Source: Aporhodopirellula rubra (lineage in GTDB: Bacteria; Planctomycetota; Planctomycetia; Pirellulales; Pirellulaceae). From it: a stretch of DNA of 64,000 bases. The notes under the pieces were generated by a model. It searched no databases and was not told the DNA's origin. It saw only the letters and a list, made by a program, of their open reading frames with translations. Of this stretch, positions 15,905-26,600 are shown in pieces. The stretch's first letter is position 1. Every line of letters starts with the position of its first letter. The position numbers and the translations under genes were made by a program. The stretch lies in NCBI RefSeq assembly GCF_014192335.1, contig NZ_JACHXU010000001.1, positions 186,001 to 250,000 of the forward strand, in the 5' to 3' direction.

Positions 15905-18652
15905 ATGTACGACATGCGACTGTTTCATGCTGTCGGTTTGAGCCTGTGTGTCGCGTTGTCGTGTGTGTCGACGTTACCCGCGGCAGACTTGCAGGCGACG
16001 GAAAGCCTGTTTCGATCCGGCAAGTACGCTGAGGCCGAAGCGATCGCGAGTGCAGAGGTAGAAGCAGGAATTTGGAACGAGCGATGGCCGCGATTGCTGC
16101 TTCGTTTGCAATTGACGCAGGGCAAGTATGACGAAGCACTGATCACATACGAAAACGCGATCAGCCGGTACCCATCGAGTCTGACGCTTCGTTCGCTCGG
16201 GATTGAGGCGATTCGGAACAACGATCTGATTGAACGAAGTGAAGAGGAGGTCACGCGGTTCTTTGCAATTTTGCAGAGTTCAACGTTGCGTTACGTCAGT
16301 CGCGATAACTTGGTCGCGGCGGGACGCTATTTCGTTGAACGTGGTGAGGACGCGCGAAAGATTCTCGAAATGTTTTACGATCGGGTGCGGGATGCCGACC
16401 CTAATTTTCTCGAAGCTTATATTGCGACGGCGGAACTCGCGATCGAGAAAGGTGACTACCAAGTCGCTGCCGAGACAATGCGGGCGGCCGAACTCGTCGA
16501 CGCGTCGGATCCGCGTACCGCCTATCTCTCGGCGAGAGCGTACGAGTCTTCTGACGCCAAAATGGCCAACGAATCGATCGAGCGTGCACTCGAGATCAAT
16601 CCGAATCATATTCCGAGTTTGATCTTTCAAGCCGAGTCGGCCATCGATCGCGAACAATATGATCGAGCCAAAGAGTCTTTGGGAAAGATCGTCGCGATCC
16701 ATCCCAAGCATGCTGATGCGTGGGCCTTGCAAGCCGTGCTCGCGCATCTTGATGGTGACCTCGAGTTAGAAAAGAAGCACCGTGAAACGGCGCTAAGTAC
16801 ATGGAGCCGAAACCCGCGTGTCGATTACCTGATCGGAAAGAAACTGTCGGAAAAGTACCGGTTCGCTGAAGGAGCCGAGTATCAACGACGTGCCCTTGAT
16901 TTTGACCCGACGTTTCATGCCGCGCGTTTTCAGCTCGCGCAGGATCAGTTGCGGTTAGGCCAAGAGTCGGACGGTTGGAAGTTGGCACAGATGGTATCGA
17001 AAACGGATCCGTACAACGTAGTCGCGCATAACTTGGTCACACTGTATGATCGGATTAAATCGTTTCACACGCTGGAGTCTGGCGATATTCACGTGCGCAT
17101 GGATCCACGCGAGGCCGATCTGTACGGCGACGCGGTGTTGAATCTGCTGGGGGAAGCAAGGCAAGTGCTTTGCGAAAAGTACGACGTCCGACCGGAGGCA
17201 CCGATCCTGGTAGAGATTTTCCCTGATCAAAAGGATTTTGCGATTCGAACGTTCGGGTTGCCTGGCGGCGCGGGATACCTTGGCGTTTGTTTCGGTCGTG
17301 TGATTACGGCGAACAGTCCTGCGAGCCAGGGCGAACGACCGTCGAATTGGCAGAGCGTGTTGTGGCATGAGTTTTGTCATGTCGTCACTCTCGAGAAAAC
17401 ACGCAACCGCATGCCTCGATGGCTTAGTGAAGGGATCTCGGTCTATGAAGAGCGGACGCGAAGCCCCGCGTGGGGCGAATCCATGTCGCCTCGCTACCGA
17501 GAGATGATTCTTGGCACGGCGGAGACGCCGTCGGAGTTGGTTCCTCCCAGCAAGCTCAGTGGAGCTTTCTTATCGCCTCCTTCGCCGATGCATTTGCAGT
17601 TTGCATACTACGAATCTTCCCTCGTGGTGCAGTACATCATCGAACAGCATGGCATCGATAAGTTGAAGCAAATCTTGGATTCGTTAGGCGCGGGCGTGTC
17701 AACGGAAGACGCGTTCATTGGGGCGATCGGTCCGATGGACAAGCTGGACGCCGAGTTTGATCGTTACGCAAAGAAGATCGCAAACGACTTTGCGCCCGAT
17801 GCCGAGTGGTCGCGTGAGGGACTTCCCGAGAAAGGAACCGTTGATGAATGGCAGGCGATTGTTGAGGAGCGTCCAACTAATTTTTGGGCACTGCAATCAC
17901 TCGCGGCGCGTTTGTATCAATCCGGACGATTTGAGGACGCGATTGCACATCTGAAAACTCTCGAGGAACTCTCTGCACTCAGTGGTGAACGTGGCGGCCC
18001 GATGGAGATGTTGGCGTTGGCTTACCAGCAGACCGGTGACGTGGAGAGTGAAAAACGAGTCCTTTTGAAATTAATCCAGCGATCCAGCGATGCTTTGCCC
18101 GCCCTGAAGCGTTTAATCGAAATGGAATCGATCCAGGAGAATTGGGACGACGTCGCTTCGTTCGCCGAAGCTGTGCTAGCGATCCAGCCATTGCTCCCTA
18201 TTGGGCACGAGACTCTTGCTAATGCGGGTGAGAAATCCGATTCACCCGCCCTTGCGGTTGCTCCTTTGAAAGCACTCTTGTCGCTCGAGCCTATCGATCC
18301 AGCGGGATTGAATTTCCGATTGGCGAATGCTCTCGCTGAAACAGGCGAGAAAGAGAACGCCAAACGTCATGTGCTGATGGCTTTGGAAGAAGCGCCCCGC
18401 TATCGAGAAGCTCACGAATTGCTGCTCAATTTGGTGACTGGCAAATTGGACGGCGGTTTAGCGGATCAAGAAGAGCCTACGAAAGAGGGGCCAGTGGCAG
18501 AAGATGCGATGCCGCCGAGTGAGGCTGGAGTGCCGAAGGAAGTCGAGTTGCCGAGCGTGATTGAGGAACCGGATGAGGCACGGACACCGGACGAGGTGGC
18601 TATGCCAAATAGCAACGAATCGGCAAAAGACGCCGGAGGTGATCCAGAATGA
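15905..18652 (+). CDS. Exported TPR protein with HExxH peptidase (MA-like) domain
   Basis: A 915-residue protein, first in an eight-gene operon. The signal peptide is FHAVGLSLCVALSCVSTLPA, ending AADLQ. TPR repeats fill about residues 25-390 (LFRSGKYAEAEAIASAEVEA, ALEINPNHIPSLIFQAESAI) and again 650-880. Between them sits a gluzincin-type domain with HEFCH at residues 488-492 and a third ligand Glu509 in RWLSEGISVYEE, as in the peptidase MA-like families. This predicts zinc binding and peptidase activity outside the cytoplasm. The C-terminus is an acidic Pro/Glu linker. Its stop overlaps the DUF4159 start by 4 bp. The partner or substrate is unknown; the TPRs suggest a scaffold that presents proteins to the peptidase domain. 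Confidence 0.85.
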   Translation: MYDMRLFHAVGLSLCVALSCVSTLPAADLQATESLFRSGKYAEAEAIASAEVEAGIWNERWPRLLLRLQLTQGKYDEALITYENAISRYPSSLTLRSLGIEAIRNNDLIERSEEEVTRFFAILQSSTLRYVSRDNLVAAGRYFVERGEDARKILEMFYDRVRDADPNFLEAYIATAELAIEKGDYQVAAETMRAAELVDASDPRTAYLSARAYESSDAKMANESIERALEINPNHIPSLIFQAESAIDREQYDRAKESLGKIVAIHPKHADAWALQAVLAHLDGDLELEKKHRETALSTWSRNPRVDYLIGKKLSEKYRFAEGAEYQRRALDFDPTFHAARFQLAQDQLRLGQESDGWKLAQMVSKTDPYNVVAHNLVTLYDRIKSFHTLESGDIHVRMDPREADLYGDAVLNLLGEARQVLCEKYDVRPEAPILVEIFPDQKDFAIRTFGLPGGAGYLGVCFGRVITANSPASQGERPSNWQSVLWHEFCHVVTLEKTRNRMPRWLSEGISVYEERTRSPAWGESMSPRYREMILGTAETPSELVPPSKLSGAFLSPPSPMHLQFAYYESSLVVQYIIEQHGIDKLKQILDSLGAGVSTEDAFIGAIGPMDKLDAEFDRYAKKIANDFAPDAEWSREGLPEKGTVDEWQAIVEERPTNFWALQSLAARLYQSGRFEDAIAHLKTLEELSALSGERGGPMEMLALAYQQTGDVESEKRVLLKLIQRSSDALPALKRLIEMESIQENWDDVASFAEAVLAIQPLLPIGHETLANAGEKSDSPALAVAPLKALLSLEPIDPAGLNFRLANALAETGEKENAKRHVLMALEEAPRYREAHELLLNLVTGKLDGGLADQEEPTKEGPVAEDAMPPSEAGVPKEVELPSVIEEPDEARTPDEVAMPNSNESAKDAGGDPE

Positions 18653-19509
18653 GTCGATTCAAATTTCTTCGCTCCCGCGTTGCGATCGTGGTGTTGTTGC
18701 TCGGCGGAATGATCGGAGGAGTCGCGTTTGCACAGCGTGGTCGATGGTGGCGTGATGGAGGCATCACCACGGATCGATTCGGCGTTCCCGATTGGGAAGT
18801 GGATGAACACTTTCCGGGTGATTTGTTCACGTTTGTACGGATCAAATATGATTCGTATGGGGGACGCGGTGGCGGCGGTGGTTGGCGAACGGACTACCGC
18901 GATAGCGATCTGAATTTCTCGCTTCGGTTGCAGCAATTGACGTCGATGAAGGTCAACCCCGAGCCGATCGTTCTGGAACTGACGGACGAGCGACTGTTTG
19001 ACTATCCATTCATCTACATCATCGAACCAGGCAGTTTGGTGTTCAGCGAAGCGGAAGCCGAAGCACTCAGGCGTTATTGCCTGAACGGTGGCTTTCTCAT
19101 GGTGGACGATTTCTGGGGCGACTCGCAGTACGAAAACATGCGTCGCGAGTTGGAACGCGTCTTTCCCGACCGGCAGCCCTTTGAGGTGCCGTTGGAGCAC
19201 GAGATCTTTCACAACGTTTATGATCTGAAAGAGAAGCCGCAGGTTCCCGCAATCAACGCAGCCCGGCGCGGCATGCAGGGGCAAGTCGGATCATGGGAAT
19301 ATGCGTCCGACGGAAGTGACACCAGCGAACCACACTACCGCGCGATCGTCGACGACGAAGATCGCATCATGGTTTTCATTTGCCACAACACTGATCTCGG
19401 TGATGGGTGGGAAAAGGAAGGTGAAAACCAGTGGTACTTTGAGGAGTTCTCCGTCAAGAAAGCTTACCCGATGGGGATCAACATCGTGACCTATGCGATG
19501 ACCCATTGA
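18649..19509 (+). CDS. DUF4159 family exported protein
   Basis: A 286-residue protein that starts 4 bp inside the preceding gene. The N-terminus FLRSRVAIVVLLLGGMIGGV then AFAQRGRWW is a signal peptide or anchor. The DUF4159 domain fills most of the rest: FTFVRIKYDS, a Gly-rich loop, LNFSLRLQQLTSMKVNPEPI, YPFIYIIEPGSLVFSEAEAE, GGFLMVDDFWGD and ERVFPDRQPFEVPLEHEIFH. DUF4159 has a ThuA/GATase-like fold in related proteins and regularly occurs beside MoxR, DUF58 and BatA-like vWA genes. No catalytic Cys is visible at the elbow. Its role is unknown, but the operon ties it to the MoxR complex. Confidence 0.88.
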   Translation: MSRFKFLRSRVAIVVLLLGGMIGGVAFAQRGRWWRDGGITTDRFGVPDWEVDEHFPGDLFTFVRIKYDSYGGRGGGGGWRTDYRDSDLNFSLRLQQLTSMKVNPEPIVLELTDERLFDYPFIYIIEPGSLVFSEAEAEALRRYCLNGGFLMVDDFWGDSQYENMRRELERVFPDRQPFEVPLEHEIFHNVYDLKEKPQVPAINAARRGMQGQVGSWEYASDGSDTSEPHYRAIVDDEDRIMVFICHNTDLGDGWEKEGENQWYFEEFSVKKAYPMGINIVTYAMTH

Positions 19510-19561
19510 GGACTGCATCGAGAAGCCGTTTTACACGAAAACTAACAAGGATTTGATCTTC

Positions 19562-20572
19562 ATGAGTGCAACCGAAATCAGCATGGAAGATGAGGCTCGC
19601 GTCGTTGAGCAATTACGTGAAGGTCGTGATCGTATTTATTCCGAACTCTCCAAAACGATCATTGGTCAACACGACGTGATTGAGCAGTTGTTGATCAGTT
19701 TGTTTGCCGGCGGACACTGTTTGATCACGGGGGCACCGGGGTTAGCCAAGACGCTGTTGGTGCGTAGTGTCGCTCAGATTTTTCACCTTAAATTCGGCCG
19801 GATCCAATTCACCCCTGACTTGATGCCGGCGGACATTACGGGGACTGAAATTTTAGAAGAGGGGGCTGACGGACATCGCGAGATGACGTTTGTCAAAGGG
19901 CCCATCTTTGCCAACGTGATTTTGGCCGACGAAATCAATCGTACGCCGCCAAAGACGCAGGCGGCGTTGCTCGAGGCGATGCAGGAGCATCAAGTTACCG
20001 CGGCGGGCAGGCGGTATGACCTCGAAGAGCCCTTCTTTGTATTGGCGACTCAGAACCCGATCGAGATGGAAGGGACCTACCCATTGCCTGAGGCACAACT
20101 CGATCGGTTCATGTTCAATGTATTAATTGATTACTTGCCGCCCAAAGACGAGTTGTCGGTCGTGATGCAAACGACTTCCCGGCGAAGCGACCCGATCGAG
20201 CCACTCTTTTCGGGAGAAGATATTTTGCGATTTCACGAAATCGTACGCCGGGTACCGATCGCGGAGTCAGTCGGCGCGTATGCGGTTCGTCTCGTCGGTG
20301 CAACACGTCCCGAGCGTGATGGCACGCCCGATTTTGTGAATCAGTGGGTGAGTTGGGGGGCGGGCCTGCGGGCGGCGCAAACGCTGGTGATCGGTGCGAA
20401 AGCACGTGCGCTGCTTTCTGGTAATGCACACGTGCGGATCGAAGACATTCAGGCACTCGCCCATCCCGCACTGCGGCACCGTGTGCTGCTGAGTTACAAG
20501 GCAGAAGCGGAGGGCATGACGATTGAGAAGGTGATCGACCAATTGTTGTCGACGATCGGGACCGAAGTCTGA
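19562..20572 (+). CDS. MoxR-family AAA+ ATPase
   Basis: A 336-residue cytoplasmic AAA+ protein. ATG 19562 has AAGGA 10 nt upstream. Walker A is GAPGLAKT (residues 57-64), Walker B is VILADEIN (119-126), followed by RTPPKTQAALLEAMQEHQVT and the sensor region FVLATQNPIEMEGTYPLPEA, a MoxR hallmark, then QLDRFMF. The lid domain ends with HRVLLSYKAEAEGM. MoxR ATPases act as chaperone-like remodellers working with vWA-domain partners, as in RavA-ViaA or CbbQ-CbbO. Its TGA overlaps the DUF58 ATG (TGATG), the standard partner arrangement. It is the only energy-using member of the operon and probably drives the system from the cytoplasmic side. Confidence 0.95.
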   Translation: MSATEISMEDEARVVEQLREGRDRIYSELSKTIIGQHDVIEQLLISLFAGGHCLITGAPGLAKTLLVRSVAQIFHLKFGRIQFTPDLMPADITGTEILEEGADGHREMTFVKGPIFANVILADEINRTPPKTQAALLEAMQEHQVTAAGRRYDLEEPFFVLATQNPIEMEGTYPLPEAQLDRFMFNVLIDYLPPKDELSVVMQTTSRRSDPIEPLFSGEDILRFHEIVRRVPIAESVGAYAVRLVGATRPERDGTPDFVNQWVSWGAGLRAAQTLVIGAKARALLSGNAHVRIEDIQALAHPALRHRVLLSYKAEAEGMTIEKVIDQLLSTIGTEV

Positions 20573-21555
20573 TGGCGGCGCGGAATCGAGTCGTATCCAC
20601 GCCGGACGTGTCTGCTCGCATCGATCCGGTTGCGGTGATGCGGATAAAGAACCTGCAACTGAGAGCCAAAACGGTTGTTGAGGGTTTTTTCAACGGATTG
20701 CATCGCAGTCCATTGCACGGGTCGTCGGTGGAGTTTTCTGAATATCGTCCCTACACAGTCGGTGATGATCTTCGAGGTTTGGATTGGAAACGTTACGCGC
20801 GAAGTGACCGTTACTACATTAAAAAGTTTGAAGATGAAACGAGCCGGAACGGCTATCTCGTCGTCGACCAAAGTCAGTCGATGGGATTTGGCTCGCTCGA
20901 ATACACCAAAATTGAGTACGCCCGAACGCTCGCGGCAACGTTCGCTTACTTTTTGACTTTGCAGCGAGACTGCGTGGGGTTAATGACGTTTGATGAGGCG
21001 ATCGGGGATTACATTCCCGCACGCCGGCGAGTCGGTCATTTGAGGCAATTGCTTGTTGCGCTTTCGCGTCCGGTATCAGGTAAAGGTACCGATATCAATG
21101 TGCCGCTGAGGCAGATTGCCAATCTCGTTCGCAGGCGTGGATTGGTGTTGCTGATCTCGGATTTGTTGTCGCCGATTGAATCGCTGCGAACGAATCTCGC
21201 CTATCTGAGATCTCGTGGGCATGAAGTTGCGTTGCTCAGGACTCTCGACCCGACGGAGCTGAACTTTCATCTCGATGCGCCCAGCATGGTGCAGGATCTC
21301 GAAACGGGGCAAGAGTTTTATCTCGATCCCGAATCAGCCAAGGATGATTATCAGCAGCGGTTTGCGGAGCATCAGTCCCAATTGCAGGGAGTCTGTGATT
21401 CGCTCGGCGTTGACTTGTACACGATTTCAACGAGCGAGCCATTGCAAGATTCGTTGTTCCATCTGCTCGATTCCAAGCAACGGCAATCCCGGGGCACGGC
21501 ACGATCGGGAATGTTGGCGCGGGCGACCACAGGGTTGGGAGGCGGCGCGTCATGA
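20572..21555 (+). CDS. DUF58 protein (MoxR partner, vWA-like)
   Basis: A 327-residue DUF58 protein. The family signature is clear: HGSSVEFSEYRPYTVGDDLR then GLDWKRYARSDRYYIKKFED. It runs into a vWA-like fold with a MIDAS-type DxSxS (Asp99, Ser101, Ser103 in VVDQSQSMGFG). It has no membrane segment, so this is the cytoplasmic class of DUF58. DUF58 genes almost always follow moxR, and their products are thought to be the direct adaptor of the ATPase. The start overlaps moxR by one base and its end overlaps the BatA-like gene by 4 bp. It likely links the MoxR ATPase to the membrane vWA proteins encoded next. Confidence 0.93.
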   Translation: MAARNRVVSTPDVSARIDPVAVMRIKNLQLRAKTVVEGFFNGLHRSPLHGSSVEFSEYRPYTVGDDLRGLDWKRYARSDRYYIKKFEDETSRNGYLVVDQSQSMGFGSLEYTKIEYARTLAATFAYFLTLQRDCVGLMTFDEAIGDYIPARRRVGHLRQLLVALSRPVSGKGTDINVPLRQIANLVRRRGLVLLISDLLSPIESLRTNLAYLRSRGHEVALLRTLDPTELNFHLDAPSMVQDLETGQEFYLDPESAKDDYQQRFAEHQSQLQGVCDSLGVDLYTISTSEPLQDSLFHLLDSKQRQSRGTARSGMLARATTGLGGGAS

Positions 21556-23633
21556 GTTTGTTGTTTCCCATTTATTTCGCCGGTGCGATGGCGATCGGGT
21601 TGCCGATCCTGTTCCATCTCATCCGACGCCAACCTAAAGGGAATGTGCCCTTCAGTTCGCTGATGTTTTTGCGACCGACGCCACCGCGTTTGACGCGGCG
21701 TAGTCGGCTCGAGAACTGGCCGTTGTTGCTGTGTCGGGCTCTCGCACTTCTGCTCTTAGCCGCCGCGTTCACTCGTCCGTTCTTTCGGTCTGCCTCATCG
21801 ACGGAGTTCGCGTCACAGGGGAAACGGATGGTCGTGGCAATCGACACGAGCGCGAGTATGAAGCGTTTCGGATTGTGGGATGACGCGATGGAAGTCGTTG
21901 AGGAGGTGATCGGCGATTTGTCACCTGCCGACGAAATTGCCGTTGTTACCTTCGACACGCAACCACTCGTTCGGTTCAGTTTCGAGCAATCACGAGCGTC
22001 CTCGCCGGCGGATCGTGCGGCACTGATAAGGTCATCGATACAGGAAACGGTCCCTGGTTGGGGAGCGACCGATCTTGGCGTCGCTCTTCCGTTTTGCGCG
22101 GAGTTGGCGTCGACTTATGAAACCGAAGATTCTGCCGGTGCGAGCACGCAGCCCGCGAGTATTGTCTTGATCAGTGATCTACAGTCGGGCAGCGAAATGG
22201 AACGACTGCGATCTTTTTCGTGGCCCGAGACATTGCGTTTGGATGTGCGGCAGATCAGTGCGAATGAGCCAACTAACGCATGGGTGCGGGTTCTCGATTC
22301 GTCGCCGGCGAATTCACAACAAGAGCTAGGATCGGCGGCCGATGAGGGTGATCGTATTCGCGTTCGCGTATCAAATTTGTCTACGTCAAAAGACAGCCGA
22401 TTTGAGTTAGGGTGGGCGGATAGTGATGGGACGCCCATCGACGTTCAGGCGATTCAAGTCGTCGCGGGGCAGTCACAGGTCGTTCGTTTGCCTCTGTCGG
22501 AGAAGCCAGCCACTTCCGTTCGAGTTTGGGGAGATGATGTTGACTTCGATAACACTCAGTATTTTGTGAGCCCCGAACCCAGAAGCTTCGAAGTGGGGAT
22601 GTTGGAGAACGAGCCCGCTGATCTCGATCCCCGTGACAGTTTGGCGTACTACCTGGAACGCACCCCGTTCGGTGACGCATTGCGATCGGTGTCACTCAAA
22701 CGAGCTAAGAAAGCGAGTGACTTGGCGAGCGATTTCATGACCATGCCATTAGTGGTCGTGACGCGGGCGTTGGATGACGATGAGACGCGGCGACTGGAAG
22801 CGTACGCGGACTCAGGTGGGACTGTCCTCTATGTTGTTACCGACGCAGAGGTCCAGTGGCAAAACACGGTCGCGTTGGCTCTCGCTTCACCTTCGCTCGT
22901 TGTGGAGGAGGCCGACGTCACGGACTATGCGATGTTGTCGAACATTGATTTTCGACATCCGCTCTTTGCAACGATGGCAGAACCTCAATTTAATGACTTT
23001 ACGAAAGTTCGATTTTGGTCGCACCGGCGACTTGATGGCGTGACGGATGAGACGGAAGTAGTGGCTACCTTCGACGACGATTCTCCCGCAATTCTGCAGC
23101 GGTCGGTCGGTGAGGGGCACGTTCTGGTAATCGCGACAGGCTGGCAACCGAACGAAAGTCAATTGGCGTTGTCGACCAAATTCATTCCCTTGATGCTGAA
23201 TCTGTTCGCCATGAGCACGCCAACATCGGACCAACAGCGGAGCTACGTCGTTGGTGATCGCGTTCCGTTTGGCGGAGCCGATTCGGTGACGTTGAAAACA
23301 TCTGACCGAAACGCTCGAATCGTTCGTGAGAGTGATGAATCGATCATTCTCGAGGAACCCGGTATTTATCAGCTCGATGGCGAAGGGGAAGGCGGGACAT
23401 TTGCCGTGAATGTGCCTGAAAACGAGAGTCGTTTGGAACCAATTGATACGAGTGAATTCGAACGATTGGGAGTCCTGCTGGCTGACTCGACGCCCGAAGA
23501 AACGAAGTTGGCTGAAGAGCGTCAACTGCAAGACGTCGAACTCGAAAACAGCCAGAGGCTGTGGCAGTGGTTGTTAGTCGGGACGCTCGTGTTCCTCGGC
23601 GGGGAAACATTATTGGTGCGAAGGCAGACCTAG
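21552..23633 (+). CDS. BatA-like membrane protein with vWA domain
   Basis: A 693-residue membrane protein. The N-terminus (MSLLFPIYFAGAMAIGLPIL, then FHLIRRQP and SSLMFLRPT) is the aerotolerance-regulator BatA N-terminal domain, with helices at about 3-21 and 55-74. A vWA domain follows with MIDAS DTSAS (Asp98, Ser100, Ser102) and GWGATDLGVAL supplying the Thr. Residues about 350-560 form a ThuA/GATase-like region (LVVVTRALDDDETRRLEAYA, DSGGTVLYVV). A single helix ends the protein (LWQWLLVGTLVFLGGETLLV). Topology predicts the vWA and GATase-like parts in the periplasm. Bat proteins were linked to oxygen or stress tolerance in Bacteroides, but their biochemical role is unclear. Confidence 0.9.
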   Translation: MSLLFPIYFAGAMAIGLPILFHLIRRQPKGNVPFSSLMFLRPTPPRLTRRSRLENWPLLLCRALALLLLAAAFTRPFFRSASSTEFASQGKRMVVAIDTSASMKRFGLWDDAMEVVEEVIGDLSPADEIAVVTFDTQPLVRFSFEQSRASSPADRAALIRSSIQETVPGWGATDLGVALPFCAELASTYETEDSAGASTQPASIVLISDLQSGSEMERLRSFSWPETLRLDVRQISANEPTNAWVRVLDSSPANSQQELGSAADEGDRIRVRVSNLSTSKDSRFELGWADSDGTPIDVQAIQVVAGQSQVVRLPLSEKPATSVRVWGDDVDFDNTQYFVSPEPRSFEVGMLENEPADLDPRDSLAYYLERTPFGDALRSVSLKRAKKASDLASDFMTMPLVVVTRALDDDETRRLEAYADSGGTVLYVVTDAEVQWQNTVALALASPSLVVEEADVTDYAMLSNIDFRHPLFATMAEPQFNDFTKVRFWSHRRLDGVTDETEVVATFDDDSPAILQRSVGEGHVLVIATGWQPNESQLALSTKFIPLMLNLFAMSTPTSDQQRSYVVGDRVPFGGADSVTLKTSDRNARIVRESDESIILEEPGIYQLDGEGEGGTFAVNVPENESRLEPIDTSEFERLGVLLADSTPEETKLAEERQLQDVELENSQRLWQWLLVGTLVFLGGETLLVRRQT

Positions 23634-23670
23634 CGTCGCGATGTTCTTTTGTCGCAATAAGGATTAAATC

Positions 23671-26600
23671 ATGCTCGAAAACACGCTTCGAAATCGACTC
23701 TATCAGGTTGCTCGTCGATTTCGTCAACGGCTGTATTGGTGGAACGTTGCGGTAATCGCGTTGGTAATTGCTATCGTGGCCGCGTTGATGTTGCCAAGTG
23801 TTACTTCGGGCCAGATGGATGCGAAATCGACTGCGACTGTTTTGTTCGCCGCAGCGGTTGTGATGTCCCTCATTGCCCTCGTGATCACGGCGAGGAGTTA
23901 TCGAAACCCCGCGCGAATCGCCAAAGCAGTCGAGACCAAATATCCGACGCTCCAGCAACGTTTGATCACTGCCGTGTCGGTATCCGACAATCCCGAATTG
24001 CGATCGGGTTATTTACAGCAGCAGGTAATCCGTGAGGCATGCGACCACAGCCAACAATACGCGTGGACAGAGACGGTGCCGCGGGGGCAGGTCTTGCTGA
24101 GTCGGCTGAGCGGGATTGGCGCGGTCGCGTTGATGTTGGGTGTGCTCGGGATCATGGTGTTTGAGACTGAACCGGCCCAAGCGTTGTTGGCCAACAACCC
24201 ACATGAATTGCTTAACGATGTTACGGTTTCGCCGGGTGACACTGAAGTCGAACGAGGCACGAACCTCTTAGTGACGGCTCGATTCAATGGTGAGTTCGAA
24301 TCATTGGTTCCCAGTGAGGGCGAACTGCGAGTCGTTTTGCGAGATGGGAGCGAGTCGCGGTTGCCAATGAAACAAAATTTGCTAGATCCTGTTTTGGGTG
24401 GATTGGTTGTTTCGGTAGGCGAATCGTTTGGATATCAGGTATTGACACCAAATTGGGCGAGCCCAATGTACTCAGTCGAAGTGTTTGAGTATCCATCGTT
24501 GGTGCGTAGCGATGCATCGATACGCTATCCGTCCTATACCAAGATCGACGATAAAACGATCGAAGACACGCGACGTGTATCGGCGGTTGAAGGAACAACG
24601 CTCGTTTGGAAATTCTTGTTGAACAAGCCGGTGGCGTCAGCGACATTGCTAAACCAGCAAGGTGAATCGGTTGCTCTCAATCTTAACGACGACGGGGCCA
24701 CGGCGGAATCAAACGAGATGGTCTTGAAGGATTCTCAGCGTTACACGCTTGAGTTGATCGATGATCAGGGCCGTGCGAATAAGTATCCTCCTGAACTGAT
24801 TGTGCGAACGCTGCCCAACCAGCAGCCCAAGCTAAAGACGACTGCGGCCGGCGACGTGCGTGTGTCTCCTCTTGAAGAGTTGACGGTGACGGCCGAGTCG
24901 GAAGACGATTTCGGTATCGAGAAAATGGGGCTGACTTATACTTTTGCGGGAAACACTCAGGAGGTCGTCTTGGCTTCTGATGTGGGACGGACGCGGAAGT
25001 TGAGTGTTGAACACTTGATCGAGTTTGAGTCGTTGAAGGCAGAACCGGATCAGTTGTTGACTTACTATTTCTGGGCGGAGGATGTTGGTCCAGATGGCAA
25101 TCCACGGCGGACTCAGGGAGACATGTATTTCGCTGAAGTTCGTCCGTTTGAAGAGATCTTTCGCGAAGGCGATCCACCTCCAGGCGGGCAACCGTCGCAG
25201 CCCAGCGAAAACGAGCAGGAAGCCGAGAAAGTCGCTCAATCGCAGAAGGAGATCATTGGCGCGACGTGGCGGGTGCTTCGCGATGGGATCACGAGTGAAT
25301 TCAAATCCGATGTGAACCTGATCGCTGAAGCACAGCATGAGCAGATCGAAGCCCTCGACACGCTCGCCGAGAATCTGCAGGACGAGGAGTCGTTGCAATA
25401 CGTCAGCGTCGCACGAGATGCGATGGAAACGGCGGTGGAGGAACTCGCCGCGGCAGAGTCTGACGATCTCGAAGCACACGGAAGGGCCCTCGCGGCGGAA
25501 CAGTTGAGCTACGAGGGGTTACTGAAGTTGAGAGCCCGCGAGTTCGAAGTCACTCGATCCCAACAACAGAGTCAATCCAGTTCCAGTTCGAGTTCCGCGC
25601 AGCAACGTCAGCAGCAACTGAACGATCTGGAATTAGAGCAAGATGAAAATCGGTATGAGACCGAAAACCAAGCCCAACAAAATAGTGCGGAAGAGCAACA
25701 GGAGCGAGAGACACGCCAGGTGCTGAGCCGACTTCGGGAACTCGCGAAGCGTCAAGAAGACATCAATGAGCAAGTTGCCCAGCTTCAATCGGCACTCGAA
25801 ATGGCGGAGGACGAGAAAGCCAAGGAGGAAATCGAGCGGCAACTGAAACGATTGCGAGATCAGCAACAGGAGATGCTTCGCGAAATCGATGAACTGGATG
25901 AGCGGATGCAGAGCCCAGAGAATCAATCGTCGATGCAGGAGGAAAGTGAGCAACTCGCACAGACGCGAGAAAATGTTCGCGAAGCATCAGAAGCGTTGCA
26001 GCAGAACGACGCCTCGAAAGCACTCTCGGCAGGAAAGCGGGCCGAACGCGAACTGGAGTCGATGCGGGACGAGTTTCGCGAACGTGCGGCAGGGCAATTC
26101 AACGATGCGGTGCGTGAGATGAGAGACGCCGCCTCCGAACTCGATGAACGTCAACAAGACTTGTCTGAGCAATTGCAGCAACAGCAAAACGAGCCTTCGC
26201 CAGGACTTCGCGCCGGCACAGAGCAAAAGGAACTTGATCAGCAAATTCAATCACAGCGTGATCGTCTCCGTGATCTCCAAGAAAAAATGCAGGAGACGGT
26301 CGAGCAAGCTGAGACCGCGGAGCCATTGCTCGCTGAATCGCTCTACGATTCATTTCGGCAAACACAGCAACGACAAGTTGATTCTCGGTTAGAGGAAACG
26401 TCGGAACTGCTTCGTAATGGATTCGGCGAAGAAGCTATGCAAGCGGAAACGCAAGCGAACGAAGGCATTCGAGAATTAAAGGAGGGACTCCAAAAAGCGG
26501 CCGACTCTGTATTGGGTGATGAGTCTGAAGCACTTCGTCGGGCCGCGAGTGAATTAGAACAACTCAGCCGCGATCTCGAAGAAGAAATTCGAGAGGCAAA

